From positions 1-5,449 of the forward strand of contig VFJU01000214.1 of assembly GCA_009885905.1 (NCBI GenBank): a stretch of 5,449 bases of DNA, written 5' to 3'. The position numbers and the translations under genes were made by a program. This DNA comes from Verrucomicrobiota bacterium (GTDB lineage Bacteria > Verrucomicrobiota > Verrucomicrobiia > Verrucomicrobiales > Akkermansiaceae). This document shows, in pieces, positions 1 through 5,449 of this stretch. The first letter of the stretch is position 1; every line of letters begins with the position of its first letter. Below the pieces are notes generated by a model. That model worked only from the letters and a program-made list of their open reading frames with translations. It had not been told where the DNA came from and searched no databases.

Positions 1-407
1 TGCAGATTGGCAAGGGGCTCGGCGATGACGTACTCGACGGCGGCAAATGCGCGGGGATCAAGGCGGGCGAGTGAGGATAAAATATCACAGGCAAGTGTGC
101 CATCGTGCGCGCCACACTCGATGATGCGCCAGCGCGCAGGGGCGGCAGATTCATGCCACTCGCTGAGAAAACGCCGTGCGAGAAGTTCGCCAAAAAGCGG
201 TCCCACGCTCACGCTGGTGAAGAAATCTCCACCGCGCCCGACTTGGCGGCTTTCTCTAGCGTAGTACCCTAGCCCCGGCTCGTAGAGCGCTACCGCCATA
301 AAGTCGGCGAACGGAATCGAGCCGCTCTGCGAGATTTTTTTTTGTAAAATCGCCTTTAACGAAGCAGTTGCGGGACGCTCATCGGTCGGATAGTCTTTCG
401 CACGCAT
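1..407 (-). CDS. MidA/NDUFAF7-family class I SAM-dependent methyltransferase, N-terminal part (3' end beyond window)
   Basis: The minus strand is open from position 407 to the window edge, giving 135 codons of what is normally a protein of about 350-400 residues. The translation carries the family's N-terminal signature: a short helix, then SGSIPFADFMAVALYEPGLG (residues 28-47), then YYAR and VGRGGDFFTS (56-65), then GPLFGELLAR (69-78). The glycine-rich SAM-binding motif I follows as IIECGAHDGTLA (95-106), with a second strand ending in YVIAEP (126-131). The mitochondrial relative NDUFAF7 methylates an arginine of complex I subunit NDUFS2. Bacterial substrates are mostly unknown, so the target here is open. 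The chosen ATG (407-405) leaves 37 bases to the divergent PBP start. An in-frame ATG at 446 would add 13 residues (MSDPESLPPLQAA) and overlap the neighbour's start. Neither start has a clear ribosome binding site. A run of nine A on the coding strand (343-335) lies at codons 22-25. The family call is firm; the start is not. Confidence 0.88.
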   Translation of the reverse strand, partial: MRAKDYPTDERPATASLKAILQKKISQSGSIPFADFMAVALYEPGLGYYARESRQVGRGGDFFTSVSVGPLFGELLARRFLSEWHESAAPARWRIIECGAHDGTLACDILSSLARLDPRAFAAVEYVIAEPLANL

Positions 408-444
408 GGCGGCTTGCAAGGGCGGTAATGACTCCGGATCAGAC

Positions 445-2871
445 ATGGCAAACACTCAAAAAGCGAATCGAAAGAAGTCCAGCAAGCCTTGGTTCTTCAT
501 GCGTACAGGATTTTGGCTAGGCTTGCTTTTGCTGGGCTTCATCTTGGTGGGGGTAGCTTGGATTTTCGTGGATGGCTATACGAGAGAATACCGTGAGCGC
601 GCCGCAACTTATGACTTGGCTAAAATCAATGACCTTGAGGAGCCGAGCATCATTCTGGATCGTAATGGTAAGGAGATCGGCCGGATTTTCGTGCAAAATC
701 GCAGCGTCATCCCGATCGATAAGGTGCCAGAAATTTTCATGAAAGCCCTGCGTGCGGGCGAAGACTCGCGGTTTCTCAGCCACCAAGGCATCGACTTCAT
801 CGGTGTGGTCCGAGCGGTCATTCTCAACGCGCAAGGTGGTAACCAAGGCGCCAGCACGATCACTCAACAACTGGCGCGGAATGCTTATAACTTGAAACAA
901 GAAGCTATTGTTAGAAAAGAAACGACGATCCAACGCAAGATGGTGGAAGCATTCCTCGCCCGGCGGATCGAGGATCGTTACACGAAGCAAGAGATTCTAA
1001 ATTTCTACCTCAACCGGATTTACTTCGGCAGCGGATTTTATGGAATTCGCTCGGCGGCTCTTGGTTATTTCGGCAAGGAGCCGATGAATCTGACTACGGA
1101 AGAATGTGCTTCATTGGTCACTCTAATCAAAAATCCTAACGGACGTTCACCATTAAATAATCCCACGGTGAACCGCGAAGGTCGCAACTATGTGCTCGGG
1201 CGGATGTGCGCTGAGTGGATGATTACCTCGGCAGAACTCGCACGCCTTAAAGCGTTGCCACTGGTTCTTAATCCACAACCGCTGCGCCGTGGCACATCTC
1301 ACCTTTACGAGCGGGTCGCAGAAGCAGTCGGGCAAGCACTCGGAGAGGATGCACTGGCGTCCGGGAAATTTAAAATTTATACGACCATTCTTGCTGAGGC
1401 GCAGAACGCGGCCTACAAGTCACTAACGGAAAGTTTGACCAAAGCAGAGTCTAGGCCGGGTTACAAACACCCAAAGTATTTGGACTATCGGAAAAGCAGC
1501 ACTAAACCCGCAGAATATCTGCAAGGGGCAGTTTTAATGTTAGATCACGAAACAGGCGAAGTCCTTGCGCACGTCGGTGGTCGTGACTACGCGCAGGTTC
1601 CATACGATTTTATCGAACTTGGTAAACGCCCGTTAGGTACAGCATTTTTCCCATACATTTATGCTGCGGGATTTAGTGGCGAGCAGACACCCGCCACTTT
1701 GGTGGAGGATGTGGCGATGGATAACCGCGCGGTGATGGTGGGCGGACAAGAGGGAATCCTCGGAGAATGGGGGATGGAAGTGGCGTCACCGATTTATGAA
1801 GGGAAAATCCCGGCGCGAGAAGCGTTTGAGAATTCGAAAATTGCAGCGACTGTTCGGTTTGCCGGATTGGTCGGATTGCAACGGGTGGTGGACACGAGTG
1901 TCGCGTTTGGCTTGCCGATGAAGAAGGCGGAGTTGCTGCCGCGCCTCGCGGTGGGCTTCGAAGAGGTCTCGATGAAACAGGCGGTGTTAGGAATGACGGT
2001 TTTTCCCCTCGCGGGAATGGCGGGTCCCGGTGGACTAGTCTACTTGGACCGCGTGGAGAACTCAGCGGGGCGCGTGGTTTACAGACGCCAGCGACTGGCA
2101 AAAACACCGCGCCGCGTCACCGATCCTGCCACGGCGTGGCAGGTGCACAGTATGATGGCCGGCTCGCTCTATCGTGGAAGTTCGAAAGGGGTGTTGGACG
2201 GCTTGCTTGAGAAGCCATTCAACGGGGCTGGTAAAGGTGGATCGACCTTTGGATTTAGCGACTCGTGGTTCATCGGGTACAACAAGCGCGTGACTTGCGG
2301 GGTTTGGACAGGATTTCTAACGGGAAGTAGCGAGGCGATTTATCCAGGTGCTTTCAGTCGCGATCTTGCGATGCCGGTCTGGGCGGCGACGATGAACGCA
2401 GCAACCCCATCGTTCGGTGGGCAAGGAATCGCTCCACCCGCAACCGTGGCTGAGGTCCCGATCTGCGCAACTTCCGGTCAACGGGCGACGCAGTTTTGTC
2501 AAGAGCACGTCGAGGACATCGCGACCGGGTCGGTGCGCTCACGGTCGACCGCAGTATCTGAGTATTTTCGCAAAGGAACGGAGAATCTAGCGTTTTGTAC
2601 GATTCATTCTGGTGCACTCAGCGATGGGATCTCCCCGGAGAATGCGATTTTAAACATGCCAGCGCTCGACGCAGTACCCGTCCGGCCGAGCAATCCATTC
2701 GTGGTGGGTGACGATCCTTACCACACGGAAGTTCCAAGTTTTGCGGCGGTCTCACCAGAGTCCGGATTGGTGCGGCGAAGCACCAATGTGCTGGACAGTC
2801 TCGATCTAGGCGACGTCGAGGAGGGCATTCCGATCAAGCAGCCGCGTCGGCTTCAGATCGATGATGAGTGA
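445..2871 (+). CDS. Class A penicillin-binding protein: intact GT51 glycosyltransferase, degenerate (probably inactive) transpeptidase domain
   Basis: This 808-residue protein should be anchored in the inner membrane and polymerise lipid II into glycan strands in the periplasm. A basic N-terminus (KANRKK) precedes one membrane segment at about residues 22-42. The GT51 domain (about 75-250) is complete: EDSRFLSHQGID with catalytic Glu106, GASTITQQLARN (135-146), RKMVE with second catalytic Glu168, KQEILNFYLNRIYFG (181-195), and a later RSPLNNP. The transpeptidase fold spans about 360-650 and aligns easily: GAVLMLDHETGEVLAHVGG, then RDY, an NSK-I helix and DSWFIGY. Its catalytic motifs are altered: T399-A-F-F402 for SxxK, S464-K-I466 for SxN and K597-G-G599 for KTG. 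The tail has Cys674, Cys685, EYFRKGT (706-712) and CTIH (718-721), a pattern I recall from several class A PBPs, then a charged end. I prefer ATG 445. The in-frame ATG at 406 would add a 13-residue low-complexity stretch and overlap the divergent gene's start. The GT role is known from the family; loss of cross-linking is inferred. Confidence 0.95.
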   Translation: MANTQKANRKKSSKPWFFMRTGFWLGLLLLGFILVGVAWIFVDGYTREYRERAATYDLAKINDLEEPSIILDRNGKEIGRIFVQNRSVIPIDKVPEIFMKALRAGEDSRFLSHQGIDFIGVVRAVILNAQGGNQGASTITQQLARNAYNLKQEAIVRKETTIQRKMVEAFLARRIEDRYTKQEILNFYLNRIYFGSGFYGIRSAALGYFGKEPMNLTTEECASLVTLIKNPNGRSPLNNPTVNREGRNYVLGRMCAEWMITSAELARLKALPLVLNPQPLRRGTSHLYERVAEAVGQALGEDALASGKFKIYTTILAEAQNAAYKSLTESLTKAESRPGYKHPKYLDYRKSSTKPAEYLQGAVLMLDHETGEVLAHVGGRDYAQVPYDFIELGKRPLGTAFFPYIYAAGFSGEQTPATLVEDVAMDNRAVMVGGQEGILGEWGMEVASPIYEGKIPAREAFENSKIAATVRFAGLVGLQRVVDTSVAFGLPMKKAELLPRLAVGFEEVSMKQAVLGMTVFPLAGMAGPGGLVYLDRVENSAGRVVYRRQRLAKTPRRVTDPATAWQVHSMMAGSLYRGSSKGVLDGLLEKPFNGAGKGGSTFGFSDSWFIGYNKRVTCGVWTGFLTGSSEAIYPGAFSRDLAMPVWAATMNAATPSFGGQGIAPPATVAEVPICATSGQRATQFCQEHVEDIATGSVRSRSTAVSEYFRKGTENLAFCTIHSGALSDGISPENAILNMPALDAVPVRPSNPFVVGDDPYHTEVPSFAAVSPESGLVRRSTNVLDSLDLGDVEEGIPIKQPRRLQIDDE

Positions 2872-3000
2872 GCCATTGCAAGAGAGGTGGGTTTTCTAAC
2901 GACTAACAATACCTGCTCAATTTAATGAACCTAACCAGTGGCAATGTCAAAATTAACAAGTGTGTTGAAGTTCCCCATTGAACCAAAGATGAAATGGGCC
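2872..3000 (+). promoter_or_regulatory. Spacer between PBP gene and metal importer operon; presumed promoter region
   Basis: This is the only plus-strand gap in the window, so the promoter and any metal-responsive operator of the importer operon most likely lie here. I cannot point to a convincing -35/-10 pair. TTGCAA at 2876-2881 has no good -10 partner at normal spacing. The pentamer CTAAC occurs three times (2896-2900, 2903-2907, 2931-2935). The last copy sits in AACCTAACC, whose reverse complement GGTTAGGTT loosely resembles a DtxR/IdeR-type half site, but no symmetric operator is visible. I see no rho-independent terminator with a T-tract for the upstream gene, so read-through is possible. 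The bases from 2938 to 3000 are in frame with the downstream gene and would be coding if it starts at GTG 2938, ATG 2944 or ATG 2989. Confidence 0.3.
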
Positions 3001-3939
3001 ATGGATTCTTTGGTGAATTTAAATGGCGGACGACGCATGATGTTTCTTTGTTTACTCGGATTCGTAGTGGTCTGTGTCGGGGCTTGCCGAGAAATGAAAA
3101 AGCCACCGACCTCAGGGAAAAAGCAGGTCGTGACGAGTTTCACAATCCTCGCGGACATGGCTCGTGAGGTGGCGGGCGATGCCGCGGAGGTGCAATCGAT
3201 CACCAAGCCCGGCGCAGAGATTCACGGCTATGAGCCAACGCCAAAGGATGTGGTCAAAGCACAGCAGGCGGACCTGGTGTTGTGGAATGGCCTGAATCTC
3301 GAACTCTGGTTTGAGAAATTTTTTGCTAACGTCAAAGGAGTTCCTAGCGCAGTGCTAACCGCTGGGATTGAGCCTCTCGGAATCACCGAGGGACCCTACG
3401 CAGGAAGGCCGAATCCTCACGCTTGGATGGCGCCGGCGAACGCTGTGATTTATGTGGAGAACATCCGCCGCGCGCTTACGAAGATGGACCCCGCCCATGA
3501 GGCGACCTACGCCGCAAATGCCGCAGCTTATATTGCTAAAATCAAAGCACTTGATGAACCGTTCCGCCAGAAACTTGCGGCGATCCCAGAGCCGCAGCGG
3601 TGGTTGGTGACGAGCGAGGGAGCGTTTTCTTACCTGTGTGCAAACTACGATCTCCAGCAACTTTATCTCTGGCCGATCAACGCGGACTCGCAAGGTACTC
3701 CGCAGCAAGTTCGGCATGTGATCGACGGCGTGCGGACAAACAAGATTCCAGTCGTCTTCTCCGAAAGCACGGTGAGCGACAAGCCCGCTCGCCAAGTGGC
3801 AAAAGAATCCGGTGCCCGCTACGGGGGTGTGCTTTTTGTCGACTCACTCACCGACGCAACCGGTCCGGCACCGACGTTTTTGAAATTGCTCGAAACCAAT
3901 GCTAATACCATTGTAAATGGCTTTAACCAATCGCCATGA
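3001..3939 (+). CDS. Metal ABC transporter substrate-binding lipoprotein, Mn/Fe type (PsaA/SitA/MntC-like, cluster A-I)
   Basis: This is the periplasmic or membrane-tethered protein that captures a divalent metal and delivers it to the permease encoded downstream. From ATG 3001 it has 312 residues. RR at 11-12 is followed by a hydrophobic core and a lipobox ending VGAC, with Cys29 as the lipidation site. Family landmarks are [30 protein letters not shown] with His75, [11 protein letters not shown] with His140, VTSEGAFSY with Glu206, [16 protein letters not shown], and VDSL with Asp281. This His-His-Glu-Asp set matches the manganese/iron binding proteins. There is no His-rich loop and no third His as in ZnuA. 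Other in-frame starts are GTG 2938, ATG 2944, ATG 2989 and ATG 3037. ATG 3037 would lose the two arginines of the signal peptide. I chose 3001 because it gives a compact, conventional lipoprotein signal. No start has a strong ribosome binding site. The stop overlaps the next gene's ATG. Family call firm; Mn versus Fe undecided. Confidence 0.93.
   Translation: MDSLVNLNGGRRMMFLCLLGFVVVCVGACREMKKPPTSGKKQVVTSFTILADMAREVAGDAAEVQSITKPGAEIHGYEPTPKDVVKAQQADLVLWNGLNLELWFEKFFANVKGVPSAVLTAGIEPLGITEGPYAGRPNPHAWMAPANAVIYVENIRRALTKMDPAHEATYAANAAAYIAKIKALDEPFRQKLAAIPEPQRWLVTSEGAFSYLCANYDLQQLYLWPINADSQGTPQQVRHVIDGVRTNKIPVVFSESTVSDKPARQVAKESGARYGGVLFVDSLTDATGPAPTFLKLLETNANTIVNGFNQSP
3936..3939 (+). promoter_or_regulatory. 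ATGA stop/start overlap coupling binding protein and ATPase translation
   Basis: The TGA of the binding-protein gene (3937-3939) is embedded in ATGA with the ATPase start (3936-3938). The bases just upstream (ttaaccaatcgcc) contain no purine-rich ribosome binding site, so the ATPase start probably depends on ribosomes terminating on the upstream gene. The overlap is seen directly; coupling is inferred. Confidence 0.6.
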
Positions 3940-4841
3940 CCCCTTCCAATCATGTCCACCGCCTCGACGTCGATCAAGTATCGGTGGCATATTCTAACGG
4001 ACACCTCGCTCTGAAAAATGCTTCTTTCCAGCTGATGGGAGGCACCATTTGCGCCATGGTGGGCGTCAATGGCAGTGGCAAGTCGACTTTGTTTAAAAGT
4101 ATCATGGGATTCGTCACACCCAAGGCGGGCAGCGTCAAGATCGATGGGCTGCCTGTACGTGCCGCGCTAAAACGCAACCTTGTGGCATACGTGCCACAGG
4201 CCGAGGAGGTGGATTGGCAATTCCCAGTGAGCGTGTGGGACGTGGCGATGATGGGGCGCTACGGCGCGATGAATTTCCTCCGAATCCCGCGTGCTGTGGA
4301 TAAAACGAAGGTCGAGGACAGCCTGCGACGCGTGGCGATGTGGGAGTTCAGAGACCGCCAGATTGGTGAATTGAGCGGGGGTCAAAAAAAGCGAGTTTTC
4401 CTCGCGCGAGCTCTCGCACAAGGTGGACGAGTGATTTTGTTAGACGAGCCATTTACCGGTGTTGATGTAAAAACCGAGGAGGCGATCATCACTCTGCTGC
4501 GCGAACTCCGTGCGGCGGGGTGCATCATTCTTGTATCGACCCACAATCTCGGAAGCGTACCAGAGTTTTGCGATCAAGTGGTGCTCATCAATCGCACGGT
4601 GCTAGCCTACGGTCCGACGTCGCAGGTCTTTACCGAGCAAAACCTCGCCGCGGCCTTTGGTGGGGTGTTACGGCAATTCCACTTCGATGAGTCTACCATC
4701 CAAGACCATGACGGCAGAGCGATTCGAATTCTAACAGACGATGAGCGCCCTCTCATCTTCGGCAAGGATGGGCACCTTGAATACAAAGACCGTCAAGAAC
4801 ACGAGGAACTGGTGAAACAGCGCACGGAAGAGCATGAATGA
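3936..4841 (+). CDS. Metal ABC transporter ATP-binding protein (SitB/MntA/ZnuC-type, Mn/Fe/Zn family)
   Basis: This 301-residue cytoplasmic ATPase powers import through the permease encoded next. All nucleotide-binding motifs are present and intact: Walker [10 protein letters not shown] (43-51), Q-loop Gln88 in VAYVPQ, signature LSGGQKKR (146-153), Walker B VILLDEP (166-172) with catalytic Glu171, D-loop ending at Asp177, and switch His203 in STHNL. The segment after the Q-loop, [19 protein letters not shown] (92-110), is typical of the manganese/iron/zinc ABC family and marks the coupling region that contacts the ABC-3 permease. The C-terminal extension (about 248-301) contains the family-like [11 protein letters not shown]. 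It then ends in an acidic, His-containing tail with His280, His289 and His300. The start is fixed by the ATGA overlap with the upstream stop. The end overlaps the permease gene by 8 bases. The family assignment is firm; the metal is inferred from the binding protein. Confidence 0.95.
   Translation: MTPSNHVHRLDVDQVSVAYSNGHLALKNASFQLMGGTICAMVGVNGSGKSTLFKSIMGFVTPKAGSVKIDGLPVRAALKRNLVAYVPQAEEVDWQFPVSVWDVAMMGRYGAMNFLRIPRAVDKTKVEDSLRRVAMWEFRDRQIGELSGGQKKRVFLARALAQGGRVILLDEPFTGVDVKTEEAIITLLRELRAAGCIILVSTHNLGSVPEFCDQVVLINRTVLAYGPTSQVFTEQNLAAAFGGVLRQFHFDESTIQDHDGRAIRILTDDERPLIFGKDGHLEYKDRQEHEELVKQRTEEHE
4834..4841 (+). promoter_or_regulatory. 8-base ATGAATGA overlap coupling ATPase and permease translation
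   Basis: The permease ATG (4834-4836) lies inside the last codons of the ATPase gene, whose TGA is at 4839-4841. A GGAAG tract at 4826-4830 could serve as a ribosome binding site but is only 3 bases from the ATG, closer than usual. Reinitiation by terminating ribosomes is therefore likely. The overlap is seen directly; the mechanism is inferred. Confidence 0.6.
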
Positions 4842-5449
4842 GGCCTTACAAAACCTGCTGACGCCGTTTCAATACGACTACATGTTACGAGCGATCTTGG
4901 TCAGTGCGCTGATCGGCGGAACTTGCGGATTTCTATCATCATTCATCACTCTCAAGGGTTGGTCATTGATGGGAGATGCGTTGTCTCACGCAGTGGTTCC
5001 CGGCGTTGCAATCGCCTACATTCTTGGCATGCCATTCGCATTGGGAGCGTTTATTGCTGGGCTGCTCGCGGCAGGGACGATGGCGCTTATTAAAGCAACA
5101 AGCCGCATCCGTGAGGACGCGACGATAGGCATCGTTTTCACCGCTTATTTCGCTATGGGCTTATTACTCATCTCGCTTTTTCCCGCTCGAGTTGATCTCA
5201 AAACAATCCTGTTAGGAAATATTCTTGGGATATCAGATCCAGATATCTTGCAGGTTTCTGCGATCAGCGCGGTGACTTTAATTGTGTTAGTCATGAAATG
5301 GCGGGATTTAATGCTTTTTTGTTTTGACCCGAATCAAGCCCGTGCCCTCGGGCTTCGCGCAGGTCTTCTTCATGTATTGCTTCTCGCTCTACTTGCGGCC
5401 ACCGCCGTTGCCGCCTTGCAAGCGGTGGGCGCTTGTCTGGTGGTGGCCA
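4834..5449 (+). CDS. Metal ABC transporter permease, ABC-3 family (SitC/PsaC/MntB-like), N-terminal 205 residues, 3' end beyond window
   Basis: The plus strand stays open from ATG 4834 to the window edge, about 205 codons of a protein usually near 270-300 residues. The translation begins [20 protein letters not shown] and is strongly hydrophobic, with several membrane segments (first at about residues 17-38). ABC-3 hallmarks are present: [20 protein letters not shown] (40-59), [20 protein letters not shown] (93-112), LLGNILGIS (126-134), and late in the visible part [15 protein letters not shown] followed by [11 protein letters not shown]. The conserved Asp48 and His52 in GDALSH belong to the segment thought to line the metal path in PsaBC-type importers. 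Together with the two upstream genes it forms a binding protein-ATPase-permease operon. A second permease, as in sitABCD/yfeABCD, could follow outside the window. The last base of the window is the first of a split codon. Confidence 0.93.
   Translation, partial: MNEALQNLLTPFQYDYMLRAILVSALIGGTCGFLSSFITLKGWSLMGDALSHAVVPGVAIAYILGMPFALGAFIAGLLAAGTMALIKATSRIREDATIGIVFTAYFAMGLLLISLFPARVDLKTILLGNILGISDPDILQVSAISAVTLIVLVMKWRDLMLFCFDPNQARALGLRAGLLHVLLLALLAATAVAALQAVGACLVVA

Noticed and set aside
406..444. N-terminal extension of the PBP from ATG 406
   Set aside because: It would add MAACKGGNDSGSD, which does not look like a PBP cytoplasmic tail, and would overlap the divergent methyltransferase start. 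ATG 445 gives a normal basic tail before the membrane segment.
1492..1506. A literal SxxK (SSTK) in the PBP, a possible relocated nucleophile
   Set aside because: It lies before the first strand of the transpeptidase fold (before GAVLMLDHETG), not at the position aligned with the catalytic helix, so it is most likely chance.
1673..2107. 144-codon open frame on the minus strand inside the PBP gene
   Set aside because: The translation is Pro/Ser/Arg-rich and lies antisense to the well-conserved transpeptidase-fold region, so it is a shadow of the coding strand.
2831..2860. Nested inverted repeats at the PBP 3' end (CGATC/GATCG outer, AGCCG/CGGCT inner with a CGT loop)
   Set aside because: The pairing lies inside the coding region, the stems are only 5 bp with mismatched spacers, and no T-tract follows, so it is not supportable as a terminator.
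2872..3000. Manganese riboswitch (yybP-ykoY type) or Zur box upstream of the importer
   Set aside because: I see no conserved riboswitch core sequence or long stem, and no symmetric AT-rich Zur-like palindrome, in this stretch.
3600..3905. 101-codon plus-strand frame inside the binding-protein gene
   Set aside because: It overlaps, out of frame, the conserved Glu206 to Asp281 region of the lipoprotein and has no recognisable domain.

Overview
The window is compact bacterial chromosomal DNA. It holds five protein genes, two of them cut by the window edges, and shows no mobile element, RNA gene or CRISPR array. Coding density is high and the junctions are overlapping or nearly so. None of the starts has a strong Shine-Dalgarno sequence. 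The combination of a Gram-negative-style class A penicillin-binding protein (PBP), a MidA-type methyltransferase and a Mn/Fe-type ABC importer with a lipoprotein binding component is compatible with a member of the Verrucomicrobiota or a related PVC lineage. That is inference from protein style, not a demonstrated placement.

Layout. (1) Positions 1-407, minus strand: the N-terminal third of a MidA/NDUFAF7-family SAM-dependent methyltransferase that runs off the left edge. (2) Positions 445-2871, plus strand and divergent from it: a bifunctional-architecture class A PBP. It has a membrane anchor, a GT51 glycosyltransferase domain with every motif I looked for, a transpeptidase-fold domain and a cysteine-containing C-terminal tail. 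(3) About 130 bases of spacer and leader. (4) Positions 3001-3939, 3936-4841 and 4834 to the right edge, all plus strand: a metal ABC importer operon in the order binding lipoprotein, ATPase, permease. The genes overlap by 4 and 8 bases, so they are very likely co-transcribed and translationally coupled.

The most unusual point is the PBP. In its transpeptidase domain all three penicillin-binding motifs are changed at defining positions: SxxK reads TAFF, SxN reads SKI and KTG reads KGG. The surrounding fold-level sequence is well kept. The glycosyltransferase active site is intact, so this looks like a glycan polymerase carrying a transpeptidase-derived pseudoenzyme domain.

The importer's binding protein shows a His-His-Glu-Asp ligand set (H75, H140, E206, D281). 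This is the PsaA/SitA/MntC manganese or iron pattern rather than the ZnuA zinc pattern. Mn2+ (or Fe2+) would be captured in the periplasm, passed to the permease and imported at the cost of ATP. I see no functional link between the cell-wall gene and the metal operon beyond adjacency.
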